Assembly: GCA_025363795.1 (NCBI GenBank)
Contig: JANYLE010000280.1
Location: 1-11,795, forward strand
Source of the DNA: Mariniphaga sp.
GTDB taxonomy: Bacteria > Bacteroidota > Bacteroidia > Bacteroidales > Prolixibacteraceae
Length of the DNA stretch: 11,795 nucleotides
Direction: 5' to 3'
Below, piece by piece: positions 1 to 8,085 of the stretch; positions within the stretch are counted from its first letter, which is position 1; every line of letters begins with the position of its first letter. The notes under the pieces are model-generated. The model searched no databases. It saw nothing but the letters and a program-made list of their open reading frames with translations, and was not told the origin of the DNA. The position numbers were made by a program, and so were the translations under genes.

Positions 1-2
1 AC

Positions 3-698
3 ACTACTGAAGGGAAAATAGTAGGTCCTGACAACCTGCCAAAAGCTACTTTATTAGGCGCAGGAAACTACATGCTTACAGTCACTGATGCACATGGTTG
101 TCAGTCGACAAAAGCATTCGAATTCCCGATTGACTTCTACCATATCATTGTTAATCCTGATTATGCAAAAATATTATGGTCACAAGATACAACTCTCAAT
201 GTCCTGGCGAATGACCAGTCAACAGTCAATCTCCTTCCGGGAACAGTTCGGATCATAAAACCAGCAAGACTGGGTGCGACTAAAGTAAACGACAATGGTT
301 CAATTACCTATACGCCATCCGAAAGGCTTCAAGGACGTGATCAGTTTGATTATGAAGTGTGTAATGCCGGAAACTTATGCGCTTCTGCAACAGTAATTAT
401 CGATATTTTCGACATCAAGATTGTAATCCCAGGAGGATTCTCACCTAATGGTGACGGTGTAAATGACAAACTTGTTTTCGGAGGACTTGTGAAATACCCG
501 CAATCGAAGCTATATATTTATACCCGTTCCGGTCAGCTCGTTTATGAAAGTGTTGACTATCAAAATGACTGGGATGGATCGACAATTACAAAGGCAGTAT
601 CCGGACGACAACTTGTTCCCACCGGGGTCTACTACTTTATACTTCAACCAGGTGGAACAGACCGATTGGTGAAAGGTTTTGTTTATATAGGCTATTAG
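3..698 (+). CDS. C-terminal part of a T9SS type B (CHU_C) secreted adhesin-like protein, 5'-truncated
   Basis: The frame is open from base 3 with no stop, so the gene begins upstream; the first ATG at 72 lies inside a domain and is not a credible start. Of the 231 visible residues, about 1-34 end a SprB/PKD-like repeat (GNYMLTVTDAHGC). About 52-136 form an Ig- or cadherin-like module (LNVLAND, GSITYTPS, DQFDYEVCN). From about 143 to the end is a gliding-motility-type C-terminal domain with the signature FSPNGDGVND at 146-155, then YIYTRSGQLVYES, NDWDG and PTGVYYFIL. In known families this CHU_C domain (TIGR04131 type) directs export by the type IX secretion system and surface attachment or release. 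The product is therefore probably a large, repeat-rich cell-surface protein; its ligand cannot be told from this end. It closes with two in-frame stops, TAG then TAA. Confidence 0.9.
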   Translation, partial: TTEGKIVGPDNLPKATLLGAGNYMLTVTDAHGCQSTKAFEFPIDFYHIIVNPDYAKILWSQDTTLNVLANDQSTVNLLPGTVRIIKPARLGATKVNDNGSITYTPSERLQGRDQFDYEVCNAGNLCASATVIIDIFDIKIVIPGGFSPNGDGVNDKLVFGGLVKYPQSKLYIYTRSGQLVYESVDYQNDWDGSTITKAVSGRQLVPTGVYYFILQPGGTDRLVKGFVYIGY

Positions 699-982
699 TA
701 ACAATAAAAACAGGCAATATGCCTAATCGGCTATTTTCTAAATAAATAGATGCAGGTTCTTTTCACGTTTTCCGCATTTCCATATATTTTATCTCTTTTG
801 AAGAAAATCCGAAACTTCATTTTGGAATAATAAGACTGTTAAAAATTGTTTTGAATTGCTCATGAAAAATATCGATGGTTTTGAGTAAATAAAAGATTTC
901 AACTTAGTTTAAAGAACGTATTTAGCTATAAATCTATTCATTAGCCGACATTAAAAATATTTCAAAAAAAATAGAAAAAGTG

Positions 983-1013
983 TTGTTTTCAGAAAATAAC
1001 AATAGTATATTTG
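983..1013 (+). promoter_or_regulatory. Bacteroidota-type promoter for the susC-susD transcript
   Basis: A -33 TTG at 983-985 is followed, after exactly 20 nt, by TATATTTG at 1006-1013. This fits the Bacteroidota primary-sigma consensus TTG - about 20 nt - TAnnTTTG. Transcription would start near 1018-1021. I saw no other full match to TAnnTTTG between 699 and 1292 on the plus strand. The assignment is by consensus and spacing only. Confidence 0.6.
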
Positions 1014-1020
1014 ACTCTTA

Positions 1021-1050
1021 TAACCACCATTAACAAACATTAACTAAAAA
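1021..1050 (+). repeat. Three 10-nt units beginning TAAC at the predicted transcript start
   Basis: TAAC begins at 1021, 1031 and 1041, an exact 10-nt period. The units are TAACCACCAT (1021-1030), TAACAAACAT (1031-1040) and TAACTAAAAA (1041-1050). They fall at or just after the predicted transcription start. Such A/C-rich leaders are common in Bacteroidota highly expressed genes, where they may aid translation start; a phased protein-binding site is also possible. Confidence 0.5.
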
Positions 1051-1061
1051 CAATTTGGATT

Positions 1062-1091
1062 ATGAAAAAATGCAAATTACTGCCTGCTTAA
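1062..1091 (+). CDS. Possible nine-codon upstream ORF in the susC leader
   Basis: ATG at 1062 opens MKKCKLLPA and stops at TAA 1089-1091. The bases before it (TTAACTAAAAACAATTTGG, then ATT and ATG) resemble the start context usual for Bacteroidota outer-membrane genes, and MKK is a common first tripeptide of their signal peptides. It lies about 40 nt after the predicted transcription start and about 200 nt before susC. It could be a translated leader peptide, a relic of an older susC start, or chance. Nothing shows that it is translated. Confidence 0.25.
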   Translation: MKKCKLLPA

Positions 1092-1248
1092 TTTCATTGC
1101 GTCACATCCATTTTTTATAAGCATCTAGTTCCATTTTTCTAGCATACTAATTTATTAAACCTGTAAATCTGATTTTCATTTTCACTGGATGATTTGTGCT
1201 ATGTTCTATTTTAAGTAATAAAACCCCAACTACTTATATTTTAGAGTT

Positions 1249-1278
1249 AGTAATTTTTAGTATTAATCAGTATTAATT
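1249..1278 (+). repeat. Three 10-nt AGTA units next to the susC start
   Basis: AGTA recurs at 1249, 1259 and 1269, again with an exact 10-nt period. The units are AGTAATTTTT, AGTATTAATC and AGTATTAATT; the last two share the 9-mer AGTATTAAT. The array ends 14 nt before the annotated ATG of susC. One-helical-turn spacing suits a DNA-bound regulator, but in the mRNA it would also be an unstructured standby region. AT-rich sequence makes chance a serious alternative. Confidence 0.4.
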
Positions 1279-1292
1279 TAAACCAAAAGTTT

Positions 1293-4200
1293 ATGAATTG
1301 TAATTTAGTTAAGAGCTGGCCCTCTCCCAGGAGAAGGTCTTTTATGCCATGCAAGATCATAATTGTATTTGTACTGGCATTATCTGTTTCGATTCAGACG
1401 GGATTTGCCTCGACCTTTTCGGCTGAACAGATTCAGAAACGAAAAATTTCGGGTACGGTGGTTGATACCCAGGGAAGCCCTATTCCGGGAGCCTCCGTTA
1501 CTGTTAAAGGAACTACTGTTGGGATCGTAACCGATACTGACGGGAAGTATTCATTAGAGATTCCTGCCAATGCAAAGGATCTGGTTGTGACTTTTGTGGG
1601 TTATGAACCTCAGGCCATTAAGATAGGAACGGCCTCAAATTATGATGTAAAGTTAAGCGAAACAACAATTGGCATTGAAGAGGTTGTAGCTGTCGGGTAT
1701 GGTGTTCAGCGAAAAGTAACTACTACCGGGGCAGTAACCTCAACAAAAGGTGCCGATTTGCAGAAATCACCCTCTACCAACATGTCCAACAATCTTATTG
1801 GACGTTTGCCTGGTTTGACGGCAGTGTCAAGAAGTGGTGAGCCGGGAGCGGATGGTGCAATCCTGCGTATCCGTGGTACAAATACATTAGGTACCGGAAA
1901 TGAAAACAATGTACTTGTAGTCGTTGATGGTGTAGCCGGTCGTGGACTGGAACGACTCAGCTCAACCGATATTGAAAGTGTTACGATTTTAAAAGATGCC
2001 TCTGCTGCTATTTATGGTTCGCAGGCTGCCAATGGTGTAATTCTTATTACAACCAAACGTGGTGCTATTGGAAAACCTAAAGTTACTATTGGCATGAATA
2101 CCGGTATTTCTCAACCAACGCGAGTACCGGATATGGCGAATGCGGCCCAATATGCTTCCATGCTCAATGAAGTCGCCTATTATAAGAGCTATAATTCTAC
2201 AACACATACTTATAGTGCAGGAAGAAATACAGTATATTCAGTTGATGATATAAAGAAATACGGTGATGGATCAGATCCCTGGGGTCATCCGAATACCGAT
2301 TGGTTTGGAGCCGTTTTCAATAAGTGGACTAACCAAAATAACCAAACTGCATCCATTTCAGGGGGGACCGAAAATATGAAGTATTTTCTTTCGCTAGGTG
2401 CCCAATACCAGAATGGAATTTATAAAAACAGCGCAACCAATTACAAACAATACAACTTCCGAACAAACATTGATGGGAAAGTAAATAAATACATCAGTCT
2501 TGCGTTTGATGTTGCCGGAAGAGAAGAAATCCGGGATTATCCTACGCGTTCTGCCAGTTCTATTTTCCGAATGTTGATGCGTGGAAAACCAAATATGCCG
2601 GCTTACTGGCCTGATGGTACTCCGGGACCCGACATTGAATATGGTGACAACCCTGCAGTTACTTCTACAGCTGCCACGGGATACGATTTAGGAAAAACAT
2701 ATGTTGTTGAAAGTAACCTACGTACCGTTATTACCATACCTTGGGTTGCAGGTTTATCCGTGACCGCCAATGCTTCGTTTGATAAGACATTCTTATTCCA
2801 TAAAAAATTCGAGACACCTTGGTATCTTTATACATGGGATGGAAATGCAGAGCATAAAACCACAAAAGGCAAAAGAGGATTGGATGCTCCACAGTTGTCG
2901 GAAGATATGGCAGATGGACAAAGCCTTAATATAAATGCTTATGCTACCTATGAAAAGACGATAGCAGAAAAGCACAATATTAAATTAATGGCTGGAGCCG
3001 AAAAAAGAAGTGGTAAAAATGACATTTTCAGCGCTTTTCGCAAAAACTACATTTCGGGTGCTGTTGACCAGTTATTTGCCGGAGCCTCTGACCAATACAT
3101 GGCCAATGACGGATCTGCAACTCAAAATGCTTATATGAGTTACTTTGGCCGTGCAAATTATGACCTGGACAAAAAATACCTGCTCGAATTCGTTGGCCGG
3201 TATGACGGTTCTTATATGTTCCCATCTTCTAAACGATTCGGTTTCTTCCCGGGTATTTCCGGCGGATGGAGGATCTCAGAAGAAACTTTCTGGAAAAACA
3301 ATGTTCCGGTAGTTAATGACTTTAAGATTCGTGGATCATGGGGACAAACCGGTAATGACCGGATCAAGGAATATCAATACCTTACTACCTATGGTTATTT
3401 TTCAATCAACAACACTCCCAGAAGTTATGTATTTAATGGCGTCGACAATAAACTCTTGATTGAAACAAAAATTCCTAATCCATATGTAACATGGGAAGTC
3501 GCCAACCAGGCAAATATTGGGTTTGATGCACTATTTTTTAACAGCAAAATATCCATTTCCGCCGATTATTTCAATAATATCCGTTCTCAGATTCTTATTC
3601 AAAGAAATGCATCTGTCCCATCTTCCACTGGTCTTACTTTACCTCCCGAGAACATTGGAAAAGTTCAGAACCGTGGATTTGAAGCAAACATAGGTTACCA
3701 TGGAGCCAGTGGTGATTTCCAATATGATGTTTCCGTAAACGGCAGTTATTCAAAGAACAAAATCGTTTTTTGGGATGAAACACCAGGTATTCCCGATTAT
3801 CAGCGATCTACTGGCAGACCAACTAATTCTGCTTTGTATTACCAGGCGATTGGCATATTTAAAAATGAAGCATCAATTGCTGCCTATCCCCATTGGGATG
3901 GAACCAAACCAGGTGATATCATTTTCAAGGATGTTAACAAAGATGGAGTAATCGATGGCTTAGACCGCGTAATGAATGATAAGAACAATATCCCAAGATT
4001 TATTGGTGCTCTTAATCTTAGCCTGAGATACAAGCAATTTGATCTCACATTACTGTTACAAGGCACAAGTGGTGCTGTCCAGTATGTTAATCCTGAATCG
4101 GGTGATATTGGCAACTATTACAAACTATATGCTGATAATCGCTGGACCCCGGAAAACACCAACACCAACTTTCCAAGGGCTTGGAACCGCGACGAAGAAT

Positions 4201-4451
4201 ACTGGAGAAGCCAGCAAAATACTTTTTGGCTTCAGAACATGAATTACCTCCGGATGAAAAACGTCGAAATTGGTTTTAGTTTACCTTCGAAATTGGATAA
4301 AGCACTGGGTATTGAAGGGCTTCGTTTTTATGTTAATGGTCAAAACGTACTAACTTTCTCCAAAGAGAAATTGATTGACCCTGAACTTGAACAAGGTACG
4401 TCGTATCCACTTTCCCGAATTGTTACCGGTGGTTTAACATTAACATTCTAA
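1293..4451 (+). CDS. SusC/RagA-family TonB-linked outer-membrane transporter
   Basis: This outer-membrane TonB-dependent channel would import a ligand delivered by the SusD lipoprotein encoded next to it. A signal peptide (hydrophobic core about 21-36, cleavage likely after GFA at 37-39) is followed by a carboxypeptidase-D-like beta domain at about 51-120 (ISGTVVDTQG, GKYSLEIP, VTFVGYEP). The plug at about 130-255 carries VGYGVQRK, LPGLTAVSRSGEPG, the SusC-typical LVVVDGV and SVTILKDASAAIYGSQAANGVILITTKRG split around it. The beta-barrel fills the rest and ends in the aromatic terminus GGLTLTF. The full length of 1052 residues is normal for the family. No STN domain precedes the beta domain, so regulation by an anti-sigma/ECF pair is not expected. 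The start is uncertain: an in-frame ATG at 1344 (Met18) follows AGGAGAAGG by 6 nt and gives a tidy signal peptide. The imported substrate cannot be named from the sequence. Confidence 0.95.
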   Translation: MNCNLVKSWPSPRRRSFMPCKIIIVFVLALSVSIQTGFASTFSAEQIQKRKISGTVVDTQGSPIPGASVTVKGTTVGIVTDTDGKYSLEIPANAKDLVVTFVGYEPQAIKIGTASNYDVKLSETTIGIEEVVAVGYGVQRKVTTTGAVTSTKGADLQKSPSTNMSNNLIGRLPGLTAVSRSGEPGADGAILRIRGTNTLGTGNENNVLVVVDGVAGRGLERLSSTDIESVTILKDASAAIYGSQAANGVILITTKRGAIGKPKVTIGMNTGISQPTRVPDMANAAQYASMLNEVAYYKSYNSTTHTYSAGRNTVYSVDDIKKYGDGSDPWGHPNTDWFGAVFNKWTNQNNQTASISGGTENMKYFLSLGAQYQNGIYKNSATNYKQYNFRTNIDGKVNKYISLAFDVAGREEIRDYPTRSASSIFRMLMRGKPNMPAYWPDGTPGPDIEYGDNPAVTSTAATGYDLGKTYVVESNLRTVITIPWVAGLSVTANASFDKTFLFHKKFETPWYLYTWDGNAEHKTTKGKRGLDAPQLSEDMADGQSLNINAYATYEKTIAEKHNIKLMAGAEKRSGKNDIFSAFRKNYISGAVDQLFAGASDQYMANDGSATQNAYMSYFGRANYDLDKKYLLEFVGRYDGSYMFPSSKRFGFFPGISGGWRISEETFWKNNVPVVNDFKIRGSWGQTGNDRIKEYQYLTTYGYFSINNTPRSYVFNGVDNKLLIETKIPNPYVTWEVANQANIGFDALFFNSKISISADYFNNIRSQILIQRNASVPSSTGLTLPPENIGKVQNRGFEANIGYHGASGDFQYDVSVNGSYSKNKIVFWDETPGIPDYQRSTGRPTNSALYYQAIGIFKNEASIAAYPHWDGTKPGDIIFKDVNKDGVIDGLDRVMNDKNNIPRFIGALNLSLRYKQFDLTLLLQGTSGAVQYVNPESGDIGNYYKLYADNRWTPENTNTNFPRAWNRDEEYWRSQQNTFWLQNMNYLRMKNVEIGFSLPSKLDKALGIEGLRFYVNGQNVLTFSKEKLIDPELEQGTSYPLSRIVTGGLTLTF
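1329..1346 (+). promoter_or_regulatory. Shine-Dalgarno-like site that may set an alternative susC start at 1344
   Basis: AGGAGAAGG at 1329-1337 lies 6 nt before ATG 1344, in the same frame as the longer ORF from 1293. Starting here gives MPCKIIIVFVLALS, a compact signal peptide with one Lys before the hydrophobic run. The 1293 start instead adds 17 residues including PRRR, which is also acceptable as a positive n-region. Bacteroidota seldom rely on Shine-Dalgarno sites, so the purine run may be accidental coding sequence. Confidence 0.4.
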
Positions 4452-4462
4452 AAAGATTCGCA

Positions 4463-6313
4463 ATGAAAAAGACATTTAAGATATTGATCTATACATCACT
4501 ATTTGCACTCCTTTTCTCGTGCAATAAGGATTTTCTGGACAAGCAACCTTTGAGCGACTATTCCGAAAATGCCGTTTGGAATGATCCGGCTCTTGTTGAA
4601 ACATTTGTGAACACCATGTATCGCAATGCATTGGGTTTCCCGTTTGCAATTGAACGTCTATCTGACTACTCTGATGAATCATTTTTCACGCCTGACTGGG
4701 ATGTTTTGAACTTTAATAAAAGTTTGATGACCTCCGATGGACTTTATGGATGGACTGTGGACTGGGGCAATGGAGATCCAACTCCTCATACGATGCACTA
4801 CCGTTGGTCAGCACTCTATGCCAATGTTCGGCGCACAAACATTTTCTTTTCCAAAATAAATTCGGTTCCAGGTGATCCCCTTGTAATTAAAGGATTAAAA
4901 GGTGAAGCCTATTTTATGCGTGCATGGACCTATTTTTATTTGACAAACCTGTATGGTGGTGTTCCGATTATTACCAAAGCTTACGGATTAACGGATGAAT
5001 TTAATGTCGCCCGGAATACGTATGATGAATGTATCAAGTATGTTGTTGGTCAGATCGATTCTGCAGCAATGAATTTACCGGATACCTATCCTGTGGATGG
5101 TCGCGTTTCTAAAGGAGCAGCATTGGCATTTAAAGCTAGAATATTGCTCTACGCTGCAAGTGATTTACACAATTCGGCTAAAAACAGTACGGTTATTGCC
5201 GGATTCTCTAAACCTGAGTTATTAGGTTATGTTGGTGGAGACGCAACAGCCCGTTGGACTGCTGCTAAAAATGCTGCAAAAGCAGTAATTGACCTGGGTA
5301 AATACAGTTTATACAAACCAACCCCGGCAGCAACTGATTCTGTCGCTCAAAATTTCGTTGAACTATTTACTTCCAAAGGATCGAGCGAAGATATCCTACT
5401 GCAGTTCTTTACAGCAAAAACAGATGAAAGCTGGTCGGGTTACAATCCTGCATTGTATTGCGGACCAAATGGCTATCATAACTGGGGGAACAACACGCCG
5501 CTTGGTGATCTCGTTGATGACTATGAAATGAAGGATGGCAGCACATTTAGCTGGAGTAATCCGACGCAAAAAGCGAATCCTTATGCAAATCGCGATGCCC
5601 GTTTATATGCTACAATTCTTTACGAAGGTGTACAATGGAGAAAGCGGCCAAGTGATGTATTGACAATGGATTCATACAGCAAGATCCAGGTTGGACATGT
5701 TTATGATCAGGCTGGTAATATGATTAAAGCAGGATTAGATACACGTGAAGGACCAATCGAAAACTGGAATGGCGGTAAAACCGGCTATTATTTGCGTAAA
5801 TGGGTAGATACTTCGGTCGATCCTCAGTATGTAAAACAGGATGTTCCGTTTAAACATATGAGATATGGTGAAGTTCTTCTTAACTATGCCGAAGCATGTA
5901 TTGAACTGGGTCAGGATGCCGAAGCACGCACTTATATCAACATGATACGTACCCGTGCAGGCCAACCTCCATTAGCATCTTCATTAACTGGTGATGCTTT
6001 ACGTCAGGCATATCGTCACGAACGTCGCATTGAATTTGCGTTTGAAGATCAACGTTTCTGGGACGTCCGCCGCTGGTTAGTTGGGCCTTTAGCTAATCAT
6101 CAAACTATCGGAGTCGAAGTGAAATATGTGACATCAAATACAAGTGTTGCATCCTACCGTCAGCCCGATGGAACTACCTGGGGAACTCCTATATTCAACA
6201 AGATGAATACTCCAGGAGATGAAAGGGCATGGAACAACAAATGTTATTTCTTCCCGATTATGCGTGATGAGATGAATAAAAATACCATGTTGGTTCAGAA
6301 CCCGGGTTATTAA
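4463..6313 (+). CDS. SusD/RagB-family surface lipoprotein
   Basis: This is the ligand-binding lid of the SusC channel, anchored as a lipoprotein on the outer face of the outer membrane. The start is 11 nt after the susC stop, so both are surely on one transcript. MKKTFKILIYTSLFALLFSC is a lipoprotein signal with the lipobox LFSC and lipidated Cys20. Next comes the SusD-typical CNKDFLDKQPLSDYSENAVW. Family hallmarks include YANVRRTNIFFSKI, GEAYFMRAWTYFYLTNLYGGVPII, KGAALAFKARILLYAAS (TPR-like helices), MRYGEVLLNYAEACIELGQ near 466-484 and RHERRIEFAFEDQRFWDVRRW starting near 518. At 616 residues it is slightly longer than many members. No frameshift is seen. Ligand identity is unknown; the aromatic-rich stretches (GLYGWTVDWGNGD and others) fit carbohydrate binding but do not prove it. 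Confidence 0.95.
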   Translation: MKKTFKILIYTSLFALLFSCNKDFLDKQPLSDYSENAVWNDPALVETFVNTMYRNALGFPFAIERLSDYSDESFFTPDWDVLNFNKSLMTSDGLYGWTVDWGNGDPTPHTMHYRWSALYANVRRTNIFFSKINSVPGDPLVIKGLKGEAYFMRAWTYFYLTNLYGGVPIITKAYGLTDEFNVARNTYDECIKYVVGQIDSAAMNLPDTYPVDGRVSKGAALAFKARILLYAASDLHNSAKNSTVIAGFSKPELLGYVGGDATARWTAAKNAAKAVIDLGKYSLYKPTPAATDSVAQNFVELFTSKGSSEDILLQFFTAKTDESWSGYNPALYCGPNGYHNWGNNTPLGDLVDDYEMKDGSTFSWSNPTQKANPYANRDARLYATILYEGVQWRKRPSDVLTMDSYSKIQVGHVYDQAGNMIKAGLDTREGPIENWNGGKTGYYLRKWVDTSVDPQYVKQDVPFKHMRYGEVLLNYAEACIELGQDAEARTYINMIRTRAGQPPLASSLTGDALRQAYRHERRIEFAFEDQRFWDVRRWLVGPLANHQTIGVEVKYVTSNTSVASYRQPDGTTWGTPIFNKMNTPGDERAWNNKCYFFPIMRDEMNKNTMLVQNPGY

Positions 6314-6340
6314 TTATTTCTTACGCAAATGATTTTTCAA

Positions 6341-6370
6341 CGGCTGTTCCCTCGGGAGCAGCCGTTTTTT
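6341..6370 (+). terminator. Rho-independent terminator of the susC-susD operon
   Basis: A 10-bp stem pairs CGGCTGTTCC (6341-6350) with GGAGCAGCCG (6355-6364), with one G-U pair and the loop CTCG. It is followed at once by six T (6365-6370). It lies 28 nt after the susD stop. Confidence 0.9.
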
Positions 6371-6393
6371 GTTAAAATATTGGTCTACTGGTC

Positions 6394-6419
6394 AAAAAAA
6401 ACCGGTTGTTACACCGGTT
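6394..6419 (-). terminator. Terminator of the acyl-CoA synthetase operon, overlapping its stop codon
   Basis: Read on the minus strand, a 7-bp stem (AACCGGT at 6419-6413 with ACCGGTT at 6406-6400) has a 6-nt loop and runs into a T-tract formed by the A run at 6394-6400. The loop (6407-6412) contains the TAA stop of the synthetase gene (6411-6409). The susD terminator lies only about 25 nt away on the other strand, so the two converging operons are separated by a compact double terminator. Confidence 0.75.
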
Positions 6420-8061
6420 CTATTCCTTTTTCACAAAGCAGTTCTAAGCTTAATTCACGTAGCTTATATTTTTGGATCTTGCCGCTTGCCGTCATTGGAA
6501 AGTCATCCACAAAGAAGACATATTTCGGAATTTTGTACCTGGATATCTTTCCTCGACAGAAATCCTTCACATCTTCCTCGCAAAGCTCTGTTCCGGGACG
6601 TTTTTTAATAAAAGCTCCCACCTCTTCACCATATTTAGGGCTTGGAACCCCTGCCACTTCGATTGCTTGAATTTGCGGCATTGTATAAAGGAAGTTCTCA
6701 ATCTCGCGTGGATAAATATTCTCACCGCCCCGGATGATCATATCTTTGATGCGTCCTGTGACCCTGAAATAACCATCTTCGTCCATCACCCCAAGATCTC
6801 CTGAATGGAGCCATCCGTCGGTGTCAATCGCCTTGGCAGTAGCCTCAGGATTCTTATAGTATCCTTTCATTACATTATAACCACGGCAACACAATTCGCC
6901 CTGTTCACCTGGTTTAAGTTCTTCACCTGTTTCAGGATTTGCCACCTTTACTTCTACGGCGGGATAAGCTTTTCCAACCGTAGTAGAGCGAACACACGGT
7001 GTGTCATGGGTTCTTGTGGCGGTCATTCCAGGAGAAGACTCTGTTAGTCCATAAACGATGATGAGTTCAGTCATATTCATTTTGCTCATCACTTCATTCA
7101 TGGTTTCGATTGGACAAGGGGCGCCTGCCATAATTCCGGTCCTAAGTGAGGAAAGATCAAACATGTTGAACATCGGGTGATTCAGTTCGGCTATAAACAT
7201 CGTTGGAACGCCGTAAAGAGCCGTGCATTTCTCCTTTTGCACCGAGGCAAGCACAACCAACGGATCAAAGTTTTCAACCATAACCATCGTTGCTCCATGA
7301 GTAATAATGGCGCAAAGGGCTAACACACAACCAAAACAGTGGAAGAGTGGGACACAAACACACAACCGGTCATCGGCCGTATAGTTCATACATTCACCTG
7401 TGGCTAAACCGTTGTTCAAAATATTGTGATGTGTGAGCATTACCCCTTTCGGAAAACCTGTTGTCCCGGAGGTATATTGCATATTGACGACATCCTGGCA
7501 AGTGACAGTCGCCCGGGCTGCATCAAGTAATTGGTCATCGAGCTGGCTTCCAAGCAAAATCAGTTCAGCCGTATTGAACATCCCCCGGTGCTTCTCTTGT
7601 CCGATAAATATCACATTCTTCAGAAATGGGAATTTTTCGCTGTTCAGGTAACCACGTTGACTATCTTTTAATTCCGGGACAAGTTCATACACCATTTGGA
7701 CATAGTCGCTGTCGCGCCATCCGTTAACGATGCAGAGGGCCTTCAGATCTGAGTTTTTAACGAGGTAATCCAGTTCATGGGTTTTATAATTAGTATTGAC
7801 GGTCACGAGTACGACACCAATTTTAGCGGAGGCAAACATGAAGGTCAGCCAGTCGGGTACATTATTGGCGAAGATCCCCAATTTATCGCCGTGCCTCATC
7901 CCGATATGTAACAGCGCTTTCGCGAGATTGTCAACTCGGCTGTTAAACTCTTTGTAAGAGAATCTAAGATTCCTGTCGGGATAAACAATGAAATCCTTTT
8001 CCGGTGTTTCGGCAGCCCACTGTTCAAGGAACTGACCAAATGTTTTGTCAATTAATTCCAT
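6409..8061 (-). CDS. AMP-forming acyl-CoA synthetase (FadD/ACSF2-like)
   Basis: This is a cytoplasmic ANL-superfamily enzyme that would activate a carboxylic acid with ATP to an acyl-adenylate and then the CoA thioester. Visible motifs in order: the P-loop YTSGTTGFPKG (196-206), VPLFHCFG, YGVPTMF, the adenine-binding VYGLTESSPG, HSGDLG with ribose-contacting Asp422, RVTGRIKDMIIRGGENIYP (hinge and Arg437), and ASGKIQKYKL with the adenylation Lys528. All key residues are present and 550 residues is the usual length. Similarity of motifs favours the medium/long-chain fatty-acid group (FadD, ACSF2, YngI) over acetyl-CoA synthetase, but chain length or an aryl acid substrate cannot be read off. 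It follows the XRE-cupin gene by 24 nt on the same strand and most likely shares its promoter. No acyl-CoA dehydrogenase or thiolase is in view, so the pathway is open: beta-oxidation, lipid recycling or salvage of an exogenous acid. Confidence 0.92.
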   Translation of the reverse strand: MELIDKTFGQFLEQWAAETPEKDFIVYPDRNLRFSYKEFNSRVDNLAKALLHIGMRHGDKLGIFANNVPDWLTFMFASAKIGVVLVTVNTNYKTHELDYLVKNSDLKALCIVNGWRDSDYVQMVYELVPELKDSQRGYLNSEKFPFLKNVIFIGQEKHRGMFNTAELILLGSQLDDQLLDAARATVTCQDVVNMQYTSGTTGFPKGVMLTHHNILNNGLATGECMNYTADDRLCVCVPLFHCFGCVLALCAIITHGATMVMVENFDPLVVLASVQKEKCTALYGVPTMFIAELNHPMFNMFDLSSLRTGIMAGAPCPIETMNEVMSKMNMTELIIVYGLTESSPGMTATRTHDTPCVRSTTVGKAYPAVEVKVANPETGEELKPGEQGELCCRGYNVMKGYYKNPEATAKAIDTDGWLHSGDLGVMDEDGYFRVTGRIKDMIIRGGENIYPREIENFLYTMPQIQAIEVAGVPSPKYGEEVGAFIKKRPGTELCEEDVKDFCRGKISRYKIPKYVFFVDDFPMTASGKIQKYKLRELSLELLCEKGIEPV

Positions 8062-8085
8062 TCGATAAAATATTAAGAAACAGAA

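Larger units (their letters stand above)
699..1292. other. 594-base AT-rich intergenic region / susC leader
   Basis: No convincing protein gene is seen on either strand. Just after the stop, a 4-bp hairpin at 712-724 (AGGC / GCCT, 5-nt loop) is too weak to call a terminator. From about 760 to 980 the sequence is A/T-rich without clear structure. From 983 on it holds a promoter, a 10-nt TAAC array, a nine-codon ORF and a second 10-nt AGTA array next to the susC start; these are listed separately. If the promoter is right, the susC mRNA has an untranslated leader of about 270 nt. Confidence 0.7.

Noticed and set aside
712..734. Terminator of the adhesin-like gene.
   Set aside because: The only hairpin right after the stop has a 4-bp stem and no T run following it; an imperfect longer pairing with 687-698 has two mismatches and a large loop.
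1088..1279. TTAATTT at about 1088 and again at about 1273, which could be target-site duplications of a small insertion within the susC leader.
   Set aside because: The 7-mer is AT-rich and common by chance, and no terminal inverted repeats or transposon-like ends were found inside it.
699..1292. A riboswitch or structured RNA in the long leader.
   Set aside because: I see no conserved riboswitch motif or extended stems; the region is AT-rich and looks largely unstructured by eye. A covariance-model search was not possible here.
6329..7047. Several plus-strand open frames across the acyl-CoA synthetase gene.
   Set aside because: They overlap one another and lie antisense to a complete enzyme with all its motifs; their translations show no domain-like composition.
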